From Mnemiopsis leidyi (taxonomy: Eukaryota; Ctenophora; Tentaculata; Lobata; Bolinopsidae): 26,534 nucleotides of DNA. Position 1 is the first letter of the stretch. Each line of letters starts with the position of its first letter. The stretch lies in assembly GCA_000226015.1 (NCBI GenBank), contig JH154097.1, positions 51,444 to 77,977 on the forward strand, in the 5' to 3' direction. The position numbers and the translations under genes were made by a program. A model generated the notes under the pieces. The model searched no databases, had not been told where the DNA came from, and saw only the letters and a list, made by a program, of their open reading frames with translations. Below are positions 1 to 10,457 of this stretch, in pieces.

Positions 1-1801
1 GAGAGAGAGAGAGGGGGAAGAGAGATGGCGATTTAACCTACACACATTATTGCACTGATTATGTGATAATTTGCGTGTCAAATGAGACTTTTAATAAGCT
101 GAGGGAGCCCTTAAGAGTCGGCATTAGCTAATTGGGCTCAGAGTATTAGAAATTAATCATAAATTCATAAAATTATAAAATTAATATCATGTAGAAAATA
201 AAATACCAGTATATCGGAAGTTTCAATAAAGTGATTGGGGACACAAAATGTCACAAATTGACAATCGATTTATCACCAAAGATACGATATTAACTATTTT
301 TGTTTTAGTTGGAGAGACCAATAAATAAACAGCTAACATGATTTGGTTCTTGAAATCTATTTATAAACTATCGAGATCCTGTACAGATATCGGATAAATA
401 TGTAAAAGCCAACATAAGTCTTAATTATAAGGGAGATACAAAGGTTAGATAAAAGGTGAAAAATGTATAAAATGATGATAAAATATAATTGCAGACTGAA
501 CATAATTAAGATGCGTCTTCCTCCAAATGATAGTCCTTTAAATACTACATAAAATGTGACACCGCCTTCCATCATCCATACGTAAATTAAAAAATCGTTA
601 CGCTGATGTTGATTAAAATAAAGATTGCTTATCAAACTCAAAAGATGAGGACTGCTCTCATGAAAAAATGGCAAAGTACAAAAGTCAAAAGATAAAGACT
701 TCTATCATACAAATACGGTAAAATGCACGGAAAATACAAATGTCATTCTGATAACAAATTACTCCTCTGACAAGAACTAATTCCACAAATGTTAGTCCTA
801 AAGAAAGATATTAAAGGGTCTTCCTTTCTGTCAAGAGTATCCACTATGAACATGATGTTCTCACATCATTACTAATTAGGTAATTAAGGTACATCAATTA
901 AATCTAAGTGATCAAAGTGCACTCAACGCAACGCGCCAATATCTTTTCTTAGGATTACCAAAATTTCCTCAAGCTGAGGCTTCGCAGTGTCAGCAAAAAA
1001 TAAGCTTCGTTGAGCGCATAGTGTACTTTTATCGATTTAGGTAAACCAAGGTTACTTAAATAGGGAAGATAATCAAAACATTTTATGTGTGAAATGTACG
1101 AACGATAATACCCAGATCGATAAAAGCATTACATCACTTTGCGAAGTGCGAGCCTCGCAGAGTGATGTATTGTAATCTGACTGCTGACAAGGCTTTGCGT
1201 GCCGATTGCCGAAGGGTGTTGCACTTTAATCGATGACGTGGCCACACTAGGGAATGTTTTTTAACCATAAATGAACCAGATCCGTCGACGTCCACATCTA
1301 TAGGTAGTAAATTGATAAATATTACTTTATTCCTTAACGATGTCACTAAGTCATCTTACCAGTAGTATATACATTTGTCCAGAAAAGCCAATGTTACAAT
1401 AAGTTGCGAAAAAAAGCCGCCGTTTACATAATAACATAAACAAAGTCAATTATAAAATTAAATATCCACGAGTCACATTGAAAACGAAGAATTTACTATC
1501 CCTTACCTGCCAAATTAAACTATAAAAATAACAAAACAGTTGCGTACAAGATATCTTAAACAAAATTTAAAATAAAATACGTGAAAGCGTACCCAAAACG
1601 GACGTAAAAATTAAATAAGCTAAAAAGTAGAAAATGTGATACGGGCTTACAATTTGAAGCGAAACTCAACTGACCGCCTTATTTTACAAAATATTTCTAC
1701 AAAAATTCTCAAACCTTCATAAAGTTCATACGAAGTTTCACTTTGTACAAAATCACGGAGGAAAATACGTAAAACTTAATAATACAACTCACAACTTACC
1801 G
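1..1801. other. AT-rich stretch without a recognised gene
   Basis: I see no supported coding exon here. The stretch opens with a short GA microsatellite (1-14). A near-perfect hairpin lies at 1131-1168, with 14-base arms (one mismatch) starting ACATCACTTTGCGA, in a locally GC-richer patch (about 920-1260). That patch also has several GAGCGCA/AACGCAA-like inverted words, so it may be an old foldback element. The minus-strand kinase gene ends at 1802, so its 3' UTR must lie here. An AATAAA on the minus strand at 1330-1325 is the nearest candidate poly(A) signal that I noticed; it would give a 3' UTR of about 470 bases. Confidence 0.5.
1131..1168. repeat. 14-bp-arm hairpin
   Basis: Arms 1131-1144 and 1155-1168 are reverse complements except at one position, around a 10-base centre. 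The sequence is GC-richer than its surroundings. It could be a remnant of a foldback transposon; no coding function is seen. Confidence 0.6.
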
Positions 1802-3300
1802 TTAGCAACGCTTACGGTTCCCCTGAATTTTCTGTTCAATATTAAGGTCTTCAAACCACTTGAACAACGTCTCCCTTCCATCTGCCACGTTACTAACCTC
1901 CTCTAAAATTTGATCAACAGACGGTCTTTCCTCCGGTTTTCTCTCTAAGCACTTACCTAGAACTTCAGCTAACGTCCCCTCTAGTCCCATCTTCTCAGGA
2001 AGATCAGTGAAGATGTCCTCCTCCCGGGAAATACACCGGCAGTAGTAGGAGTTGCTGCTGGAGTGGGTAGATTGTTCTTCCCCGGATATTATTGGGTGGT
2101 AGCCTGGGGAGAGGACTTGGGTGAGGGAGACGAAGAAAGAATCAGATCGGAACAAATGGCACAGATAAACCGTAAAGCGTAGTTTATTAAGATTGTACAG
2201 CTAGCTATTTAGATATAGACAAGGGAGTTTAAGAAATAAGAGTAGAGCTGTCATTTTGATATTATACTTTAAACAAACTTTCTAAAGGGTCTGTTTGAAT
2301 GGCTCGACTGCAATTTGAAGCTTGTGTTTGGCTTACCTGCAATAAGATGAACAGAAGTGATAGCAAGAGACCAGAGATCACAGGAAACGGTGTAGGGTTC
2401 ATCTATATAGCGGAGCACCTCAGGAGCACTGTACTTAGTGGTGCCCGGATCTGCTGAGTGAAGGTTTTTATCGTCTCCTCGTGTTGTATTTTGGTAGTCC
2501 TGTAAATTTGTAGGTTTTACTTGTACAACTGTTTCGTGAAAATGTAATTTATTTTATATCATTTTCTATGGAAGTACAGTTTTCTTTAGTAGAATAAATG
2601 ATCATTGCTATGTTATAAATTTTACAAGTTCTAGTTCAGGATATTAGCTTACCTTAATCGTTCCGAAGTCTGATATTTTAGCCACAGCAGCCTTATTTTC
2701 AGCTTTAAGTAGCACATTGCCTGGTTTTAGATCCCGATGCATCAAATTATTGGTATGGAGGTATTGGAGTCCAGAGCAAACATGGTTTAGAAACACTTTG
2801 AAAGGCAGCAGCTGTACTTCAGCTTCCTTTTTAAAGGGAGTTGAGGCAGTTCCGTTATCTGAATAGCTTTCAAAAAGAAAGCAATGAAGAATTTCTCTGA
2901 AGCTGCAAGTCATTAACTCGAGGAACAAGTGCAATTTTATGGGCTTATTAGTGGCAATAAACCCGTGAAGACGGACAATGTGGTCGTGACTAGAAGACTG
3001 GTGGAATGTTAGCTCCCTGTACCAACATTTAGTAGATATAATATCTTCTTCACCATCATGGTAATTAGACGCTTTCGATTCCCTAATGTTGCAAATCTTC
3101 CGTGCAACGTCCAATTGGTGACGAAAACGGGTCGTAAAAACATTCCCGTATGCTCCTTTTGCGATGAACTCCCCAGGCTGAGGTTCGAAGTCAATAAGTC
3201 CAACCTTAATTGGATCATCATTTGGATTTATCCGAAAATCCCCACTTTCCGCAAAATATGGAGGAGTTTGCCGGTGGTATACGCTTGCGAGAATACTCAT
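1802..3300 (-). CDS. TKL-type protein kinase, 370 aa, three coding exons
   Basis: This encodes a complete Ser/Thr-type kinase domain that would transfer ATP phosphate to proteins, probably in the cytoplasm. Coding exons are 3300-2653, 2499-2337 and 2103-1802, with introns in phase 0 and phase 1; each has GT..AG ends and the domain reads through every join. Visible motifs are a glycine loop at residues 47-54 (AKGAYGNV, with Ala where the first Gly is usual), the ATP-binding Lys68 in VARK, Glu96 as the likely helix-C partner, HRDLKPGN at 188-195, DFG at 211-213, APE at 241-243, DLWS from 257, and a PEERPS motif near the end. All catalytic residues are present. The activation segment is of tyrosine-kinase-like (TKL/MAP3K-like) style. 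About 40 residues precede the domain and no other domain is seen. The ATG follows a splice acceptor by 8 bases (AG at 3310-3309). The exact TKL subfamily is not recognised. Confidence 0.88.
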
Positions 3301-6179
3301 TATGTGGCCTAAGTGAAAGGAACGGTAAGTTTACGAAACTGCGGTTATATTATGTGAAATGATTAAAGTAGAGTTAATTAAGTTTAGGTTTTGATTTCTA
3401 AAACGTTGAGATTTTTCAGTCAGATTTTGCGATTGCACTTTCCAGACACAAATAATACACACGAAGTCAATTTAAAGGAAATAAATATCGAATTTTCTTA
3501 CATAGCAAAACTTGACAACGAAATTTAATAATAAAGAAACAATCATAGTTAAAAACAGCTCACACAGGACTAGACAAATTATAACCAAATATCTCAATAA
3601 TATTAATTTAGGAGGGGAGAAAGGAGCGTAAATGGCCCTCTTGTAACGCCCCGTTTTTTATAAATTGCAGTGAAGATGGTACTTTGGATTCCAAACTCCT
3701 GTCGTCTCCTAGATAGTACATTTCAAGGTTTGCACTTAGCACCTAATACAAGTGACCCAAAGCTTAACCAAATTTTTATAAGAGATAAGCATTAAATACA
3801 TCAAGATAATTTTAATTTAAGCCGAGTTTTCCTTCAGGGTGGCAATCTTTGTGGTATGTGCGCAAATTCTGTGATAACTCAATTATGTATCATGAAGAAT
3901 ATTAAGTTAACAAGGGACGTGAGAGTAGTGATAAACTGGACTCCAAATACCGAAAGGGTGAATGCTATCATTAGATAAACCTCGTGGATTGTCCGAAAAG
4001 AAAGGAGGCATGCAATCACCCTAATCCACCTTGCAGCTCAGTTATGGCTATTAAGCTGACATGAAACAACCGATTTCTCCTATTTATCGAGTTATTATTA
4101 ACGCCTTGCTTCACCGAGAAATGTACAGCCACTCATCATCACATAATTTTGTCGGCCACACGATCATTATTCGGTGCATGGGACTCAAACGAGTCACTAA
4201 ACATTAGGAATAATCTTGGCCAGTAAACACTCTGATTTGCTCGCATAATTAGGGTAGTGTTGAAGGAGTATTTAGGTTATAACAGGAGATTCAGGTAGCT
4301 ATAATACCTGCACGGTACGCGAGCTTAAATCGGCCATTTACACCCGGCACGTGTAGAGCAGTTAACACCACACCTCCCACTGACACCGAGCAGATTGATC
4401 ACAGTCAGCTTGGTCACAGAGGCTGGTCTCAGAAGTTGTACGTTTATCGACTATAAATAAGTGCGTTCTAAGGGGGTATTTTCAGGCATTTCAAGGGTAT
4501 GCTTTGCAGTGAGGTTTAGAAGCCTGTATTCTTAGATCAAGTAATTTACCAACATGAAATTACCCTAACTTGTGAAAAAGTGAGGAAGGAAGCTTGTCAG
4601 TTACATAAAGAAGATCTAAAGTTGTATCTTCAACAGCACGCCTGTCTTGCATTGAAATAGTTATCAATCCAAAAAGAAACTTAGACAATGTTTAATTAAG
4701 CTGCAAATCTATTAAGCTGCAAATCTATTAATGTAGAACTTACTGATATTCAAATGGATGAAAATTTGTTTAAGTCTTATCTCGTTCAAAAAGCTGACTG
4801 AATTAAAATCACTGTTGAAAAGCTCATTATGCTTCAAGATCATTATACACATCAATGTCATTAAAATCTGATTAATTCCCGAATAAATAATTATCAACTT
4901 TGCCCATCAATAATTTAATTAAAGAATAAGTTAAATTAAATAAAACAATAGTCGAGAAAGATAAACGAATGCACTCTATTTAACGGGAGAAACGGTAAGC
5001 TACTTTAGAATTTTCCATTTAAGATCTATTTCTGATCATATCTTGGAAGAACTGAAATAATCAGTACAGTATTCTCAATTGAACAAAATTTCAACAATGC
5101 ATTCAAAAACTGTTTGCTTCTATGTAACTCTAAAACTAATAACCAAAAGTATTTTAAATTTTTCAAGAGAAGATCTAACAATCATGTTTCGCAAATCCTA
5201 ACGATTTTGAAACGTATATAATTCTTTTTTCATTATCCCATTAATAACGGCAAATATGGGAAAAGCTACAAGGTTCCATCTTGGACTTGACCACGACTTT
5301 TTAGCTCTGAAGTAAATTTGGGAATAGTTTAAGATCTTCTTAAGCCAAAATCACACATAAATCAGGGCAATACTTTTTAGTATAAAAGAAAACCTTGAAG
5401 ATAAAGAATTGAGAGCATTATGATTGAATTCGCCCTATATGAGGGTCAATTTAACATTAAAACTAAAATCCCACAGATTCCACAGCCCAAATATAATCAA
5501 TGATCGTCCCAACCATAATGTATCTTATCTATTAGATCTGGGTGTCCCCATATAGACAAAACTACATCCCTCTGGTCTAGGCAAAGAACTAATTTTGGTA
5601 GGTTACACCTCTAAACCTTTTATTATATCATACAAGCAGGTAAACATGCAAAAACGATTGCACACAGAGCAATTGTGGCAGCCTTCAAGTCTAATAAAGA
5701 CACTGCTCAGCCCTACCCATTTCACACAGAGGGATGTACAGTATCGAAGTGGGGAACCCACTGTAGGCATTAATTATGAAGTTCTCAAATTTTACCTACT
5801 GAAACAGGTAGAGATACCTTTTGTTTATTTAGCAACTGTATCTGTTAGGAAGATGTTTTATGTCATTAATTCCTAAAAAGCCATTCTTCCAGAGTAATTC
5901 AGTGAGAATAAAAAGCAAGTGTCCATCAACAGTATAATTTATTAATAGCTGGATCAGTGAAACTTTAAAAAATTCAATTCATTTAACCATAGGTCTACTC
6001 TGTCTTGGCTGGATTAATATAGAGGCTAGTGAAAATTTCCCAGTGGTTTGCAAAATGCATATGTTTTGTCTTGTCATTCTGCGACTTCATTGTACTTATA
6101 TAAGTCGTTTCAAGGTCATTTTTTGTTTTCAGAATGACTTCAATAAAATCAATTCCATCACGAAATTAAGGAGGTAACC
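3301..6179. other. Intergenic, no recognised gene
   Basis: No exon with domain similarity is seen on either strand. The kinase gene's 5' non-coding exon and promoter should lie above 3310, because an acceptor sits just before its ATG. A 16-bp tandem duplication (unit AAGCTGCAAATCTATT) occupies 4697-4728. An open frame of 93 codons at 5595-5876 on the plus strand has no recognisable motif or good start context, and I do not call it a gene. Confidence 0.5.
4697..4728. repeat. Two-copy 16-bp tandem repeat
   Basis: The unit AAGCTGCAAATCTATT occurs twice head to tail. This is a simple local duplication in non-coding DNA. Confidence 0.8.
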
Positions 6180-6185
6180 TTTATT
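6180..6185 (-). terminator. Poly(A) signal of the C/EBP gene
   Basis: AATAAA on the minus strand, about 66 bases beyond the stop codon of the bZIP gene. The spacing suits a short 3' UTR. Confidence 0.6.
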
Positions 6186-6250
6186 GTGTTATACAATCAA
6201 TGAAGTGTATATATTGGAAACCAGTTAAGGGTTATCAAACCACGAGTAGT

Positions 6251-7425
6251 TCATTTCAGTCTGGAGCCTGGCACATCAGTTATTAGTTGAGAAGCATTGA
6301 CTTTGTACATTGTTCCGTCAGGAGCAATGAAGTTGCCACTGTTCACAATTGCTTTCAGTATATTGATTTCTTTTTGCAGGGACTCACATTTTTCTCTCAA
6401 ACGGTCGTTGTCATCACTAAGTTCCATAACTCGTTCCTGAGAACATAACAATATATTAGAAACTCCAAGTAGTACCTATCACTAAGGGTTGGGCTAATAA
6501 CACAAAATTTAACTAAAATTCATATTTTTTCAAGACACAATAATTGAATTTGATGAATAATTAGTTGAAGTAAAGTAATTTAAAGGCTAAAGTATGTGAG
6601 TGTAATGACCTAGTACAAACAGAAAGAAATAGAATTTCGGGGCACCTGGGTTTGCATAATTCTCTGTTTGGCCTTTTGCCTACTTTTTCTGACTGCAATG
6701 TTATTTCTTTCTCTCCTCCTTCTATATTCCTCTTCCTTCTTTGATATTCCTTTAAAGCGTTTTCCATCAGGCAGATTTTGGAGAGACTCTGATTCTGAAC
6801 TTCTTTGCTTTATGTGGGGTGATGATGATGAAGAGACAGGGCAGTACTCGTTTTCAGAGCAAATTGATGATGCTGATGAGGCATCAAGGCACTCAGGAAT
6901 GTCTTGAGTATTTATGTATTTTGCAAGGTTTTGACAAGATGATGTCTGTAAAGTTAATCCTATGTTTGTTGGTTTGCCAGGATATTTCTTTGATACTTCA
7001 TATCCAAAATCTGAATGATGCCCATCATCTGTGTTGTATTTGGATATCTTAACAGTTTCTCGAGGTGACTGTTTCCCTGAGTGCTTTGTAATGAGCTCTG
7101 CCACATGAATTGGAGTATACTGCACTGGCTCACTTTTGACCTTTGGCTTCTCTACTCCTTGATTTTTAATTTCATCAGGAGGTTTTCTGTTTGGATCAGA
7201 TTCAGTGTTTGGTATGTCCATTGGTACATTGTGAATGGCTTCATCAAAATTAAAAGACCTAGTTATACTAGCACTTAATATTCCATCAAAATCAGAGTCC
7301 AGGATTTCAAGTAAAGTTGGTGTTGTTAAATCTATATCTTTGATGTATGCATCAACCAGAGTCTCTTGATTCCCAAGAGAATCAGATACACTACCACTCT
7401 TGAACTTTGTAGAGGTAACAGCCAT
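6251..7425 (-). CDS. C/EBP-family bZIP transcription factor, 321 aa, two coding exons
   Basis: This is a nuclear DNA-binding factor expected to dimerise through its leucine zipper and bind C/EBP sites. Coding exons are 7425-6646 (260 codons) and 6436-6251 (61 codons plus stop), joined in phase 0. The basic region at residues 229-256 contains YRRRRERNNIAVRKSRQKAK, the C/EBP signature. The zipper lies in exon 2, with leucines exactly seven apart at 266, 273, 280 and 287. Near the N-terminus, ETLVDAYIKDIDL (21-33), followed by an acidic-hydrophobic stretch, resembles the transactivation element of vertebrate C/EBPs. VKSE at 96-99 fits a sumoylation consensus, as in the C/EBP regulatory motif. 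The chosen ATG lies 7 bases after an acceptor (AG at 7434-7433); the longer open frame upstream would begin inside the presumed intron. The middle is Ser-rich and poorly conserved. Which vertebrate paralogue it matches best cannot be told by eye. Confidence 0.93.
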
Positions 7426-7548
7426 TGTAAACCTGATTAAGATAAAATAATGGTTATTTAAAACATTTATGGTAGTGAAATATAAATAAAACCCTAGCAC
7501 AAATTCATTTTTAATGCTTAATCAAAATGTCAATTTATGTGATGAAAT

Positions 7549-7716
7549 CAGTGGCGTAACGTAGTAGGTCTAACCAATATGGCGCCCCTCGGCGATAAAA
7601 ATGCGCCCCTAATTGGCGCCCCTGGTGTAAGGGCTTACTTGAAGCAATTTTTGAAAAAAAGGCCGAAAGATCTAAATAAATATACCCCGGGTGGCCGGGG
7701 TATCATTACGCCGCTG
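7549..7716. mobile_element. hAT-like non-autonomous MITE, 168 bp, with 8-bp target duplication
   Basis: The element begins CAGTGGCGTAAC and ends with the near reverse complement ATTACGCCGCTG, giving 12- to 13-bp terminal inverted repeats of CAG..G hAT style. It is flanked by GATGAAAT (7541-7548) and AATGAAAT (7717-7724), an 8-bp target duplication with one mismatch, and 8 bp is the hAT hallmark. It has no coding capacity. Its first 120 or so bases match the reverse complement of the copy at 20886-21164, including GCGCCCCTAA and GGCCGAAA words. It sits about 120 bp upstream of the C/EBP start codon, in the promoter or 5' intron. Confidence 0.8.
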
Positions 7717-8233
7717 AATGAAATGAAGATAACCTCATTTTTTGCTCATAAAATTTAGTCTTGACAGTATAAATTTGGGTTAAAAAATGACCTAAAAACA
7801 CTCAATTTTACCACATTTTTGGCAAATTATGGAATGAAACTGTTGTAAAAGTATGGCAACCATAGAGTTGTGAATGAGTCAAAATTGAGGTTTAACAACT
7901 TTAACTAATCCAAAAAATTTCGATCCGCTTTGAATCTTTACCCAAGTCGGTAAATAAATAAATAAATAGACTTTGAACATATACTGACGTTAGTTGGACT
8001 CACTTCCAAATACCTCTGAAATTCACTTGAGAAGATATTGAGGATAATCAATTTTTACCATCTATTTTTCGAGCACTTAGGGAAAATTGTTAACCTCAAT
8101 AATTATGGCCCATAACTGACTTTGTGTATGCTTTGGATGCAATTCAACATTCAACATTCAAGTGGGTAAATTGTAGCAGCAATGATATCTGAGAAAGCTT
8201 ATCTTAATAGCATTATTTAAGAGTTAGTTATAT

Positions 8234-8402
8234 ACGGTAATACCACTATTGGTAGTGCAATTACAATATTAATACCACGAGCTTGTGAGTGGTATTCATG
8301 CAATAAATTCACGAGCTTGCGAGTGGATTTATTGAAGTAATTTCACAAGCTTGCGAGTGGAATTACGTATGGTAATTGCAATACCAATAGTGGTATTACT
8401 GT
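8234..8402. repeat. Foldback element with three nested hairpins
   Basis: Outer arms 8234-8264 and 8372-8402 are inverted repeats (about 31 bp, almost perfect). Between them lie three consecutive hairpins: 8271-8296, 8302-8333 and 8337-8366. Each has a loop reading (G/A)AGCTTG(T/C)GA and a stem ending in GTGG, but the stem bodies differ (AATACCAC, AATAAATTCAC, GTAATTTCAC with their partners). It is probably a MITE or foldback transposon, related to 9644-9725 through the shared GTAATACCACT word. Confidence 0.75.
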
Positions 8403-9237
8403 ATTATTCAACTGCGTTGTTAATAACAGCTGGGGTAAAATGAAAAATTTCAAGTACATATCTCAAGCTCTCATGAATTGAAAGAGGAAAAATAAAGCAA
8501 AATCAAGCATTTTACTAGTTTAGCCCACATAAGGTACAGTTTTGCCCAATTGCTCACTTATCCAAACCGTTATCAGGAAAATTATCAAACATTTGAGAGC
8601 CCCCTATCTTACTGATGATTTTTAAACGATAAAGTGGATGGTTTACTTAACCCGGCCCAAATATAGTGAGAGCCTTGAGCCCCGCAACCAATAGGTAACT
8701 TTGTCTACTGTCACATGTCATCTCCGCACCAACTACAGGGAAGGAGCCCTGAGGGTCGGAGCAGAGAGGCGCTTGTTAATGTGTCGCCAGACAGACCTAA
8801 GTTAAAGTTATCAGTTCTTTGATTTTAGTATCCGTTCTGTTTGAGGGCCTTATTTTGATGACGTTATTATGTGTGCTTGTCGATGCTGAAAATAGCAACA
8901 TAATTCGCCGACGTAGTGTAATTAAGGTCATATCTCAAGATATCCTGCTCAAATTTTTGCTGTAACTGGTACTTTTTATCTCATACTTATTTTAATTCAG
9001 ACACTCCAACAGCCACATGTTACACAAGTGTAATGGCCAATTACAAGAGGCCGAATGTACAATTATACATACACGCCAGTGACAGTTAAGGTAGTGTGTA
9101 CCATACTTTTATCGCCCGAGACTTCGCTGCAATGGGCAGCTACTCATTTACCCCTTAATCACGGTTTCCCGATCATTCGGCTGAGTCGACCGAAGAAGGT
9201 TGCATAGGCAAATGCCCTTAGCGCACTTCTCTAGGAC

Positions 9238-9308
9238 TGGCGGATACGGGATTTGAACCCCCGACCTCCTGCGTGGGAGCCGAGAAGGAAACCACTACAC
9301 CACCAGCC
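9238..9308 (-). tRNA. tRNA-Gly(CCC)-like sequence, probably a pseudogene or SINE head
   Basis: The 71-base segment has tRNA order and length. It has an A box (TGGTGTAGTGG), a B box (GGTTCAAATCC), a T loop TTCAAAT, and an anticodon loop CTCCCAC giving CCC (Gly) by alignment with eukaryotic tRNA-Gly. The acceptor stem GGCTGGT/ATCCGCC has one mismatch and a GU pair. The anticodon stem has two mismatches and the T stem one. Just upstream (9311-9327) the first 17 bases are repeated, a partial 5' duplication. The mismatches argue for a degenerate copy or a tRNA-derived SINE, although both internal pol III promoter boxes look intact. Confidence 0.55.
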
Positions 9309-9643
9309 AGCCCCCACTACACCACCAGCCCCCTCCATAGAACTATTCTTTTGACAACTAGCTGTGCGATTTTGGCTAGATTTATGATCTCTGGAAACTT
9401 GTTCTTCACAAAGGCTTAGCCAGTAAAAATGCATGATTTGGCTTTTGTTAACCTCCTCTAATTCTTGAAGTTGAGATATTTACTTGACAATTTCACAGTA
9501 AATTTGCTTGAATGTGATTCTAATTGAATTGAATGTAATCGGCTCTAAAAGTTTCATGCAAAAGTATCTAGGCCCAGTCTTACTGTCCTAAGCAGAAAAA
9601 TTGGTTAGAATCGCGTCTTTAGGTGGATTTCGGGATATGAATT

Positions 9644-9725
9644 AGTAATACCACTGGAGTGTAATTACTATAATGGTGTTACTAAAGTAATACCACTCTA
9701 GTGGTAATACTACGGTGTAATTACT
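9644..9725. repeat. Palindromic repeat, two 40-bp halves
   Basis: Two direct copies of a roughly 40-bp unit both start AGTAATACCACT, and each is itself largely palindromic (for example 9687-9710, with one mismatched pair). The same word begins the outer arms of the element at 8234-8402, so both probably belong to one palindromic repeat family. Confidence 0.65.
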
Positions 9726-10139
9726 ATATTAATTTTACTGAAAAATTAGCAAAGTAATACAACTGAAGTTGAATAATATCAGTTGTCGTTAATGCCACAT
9801 TCAATCCAGTGTTGTATTTCTTTAGAATACAAGGACTGAGAAGGTGGGTTGTGAATTTGTTAAACAGTGGGAGAGTATCGCAGTCAAGGAATATCAGCTC
9901 TGTCAACACACAACGCCAACTCTCTCGCACAAATGAACACATAAGACGATGATGAAACCTAACAGATGGTCCGTCGATCGCCAGTGTTACAAAAAAGGTT
10001 GTTTTTGATGGCAAATGTAACATATGGTAAAAGTTCCCAAGGGAATACAGGGTTAAACTGATAAACAACTTTTGCGACGGAATTTGTATGCAGAGCTATG
10101 AATATTGTATAAAATATTCTTATCTTACATCTTTTTGTG

Positions 10140-10457
10140 CTATATTACAGTTTTATTCATCATTACATAAAAATTAGTTTCAAACCTCATCACAAAAACA
10201 AACAAAACGCAAGAAACAATAAAATACCAGAACACTGACCTTGAAACAACAAAATAACAAAACAATACGCAAGAAACAACAAAATACCAGAACACTGACC
10301 GGACAATGGACTCAGCAAGTTTCTCAACAGTTTTCCTGAACTCGTGTTCCACCTCACAGCTGACTGCCGTTATGACGGGTATCAGAACGTTGGTTTCACT
10401 CCCGAAGCCCCACCTCTGTACCTTCTCGCTTACTTCCTTCAGCAGCTCACTGCAGTC
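10140..10457 (-). CDS. Terminal Roc exon with possible hydrophobic tail
   Basis: The exon starts after CTATCCTCCAG (start 10457) and encodes the end of the Roc fold, including PVITAVSC as the probable G5 region. At residue 685 it meets GTCAGTG, a weak donor, but the frame continues for 53 codons. The continuation holds two copies of a 20-residue hydrophobic unit starting SVFWYF, then a short end with MRFE and a stop. If not spliced, this would be a C-terminal membrane anchor or hairpin. An AATAAA just before the stop supports transcript ending here. The retained-intron explanation remains open, since the peptide could be chance translation of an AT-rich intron. Confidence 0.5.
   Translation of the reverse strand, partial: DCSELLKEVSEKVQRWGFGSETNVLIPVITAVSCEVEHEFRKTVEKLAESIVRSVFWYFVVSCVLFCYFVVSRSVFWYFIVSCVLFVFVMRFETNFYVMMNKTVI

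Larger units (their letters stand above)
7433..10139. other. Repeat-rich intergenic region
   Basis: This stretch lies between the C/EBP gene and the 3' end of the ROCO-like gene. It holds a hAT-like MITE (7549-7716), two palindromic elements (8234-8402 and 9644-9725) and a tRNA-like sequence (9238-9308). I searched the minus strand by eye for COR-domain or other downstream exons of the ROCO-like gene and found none. A minus-strand open frame of 114 codons at 9724-10068 has no recognisable domain. The 5' non-coding exon of the C/EBP gene may lie just above 7434. Confidence 0.5.

Noticed and set aside
357-674. Minus-strand 105-codon open frame rich in Phe, Ile and Leu
   Set aside because: Composition is what AT-rich non-coding DNA gives; no domain or signal features.
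5595-5876. Plus-strand 93-codon open frame
   Set aside because: No homology, splice context or composition that supports coding; isolated in AT-rich DNA.
6668-7278. Plus-strand open frames over the C/EBP gene
   Set aside because: Antisense shadows of a strongly supported bZIP coding region.
8271-8366. Three similar hairpins as a CRISPR-like array
   Set aside because: Repeats are only about 15 conserved bases with variable spacing, and the host is a eukaryote.
9231-9434. Minus-strand 67-codon open frame
   Set aside because: Most of it is translation of the tRNA-like sequence.
9724-10068. Minus-strand 114-codon open frame as a possible next ROCO exon (COR)
   Set aside because: No COR motif or LRR/kinase similarity, and no convincing acceptor in the required phase; left unassigned.
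2653-10300. Single LRRK-like gene with the C/EBP gene nested in an intron
   Set aside because: Splicing 10300 to the kinase acceptor at 3309 meets a stop out of frame, no COR exon exists between, and the kinase has its own ATG and UTR acceptor.
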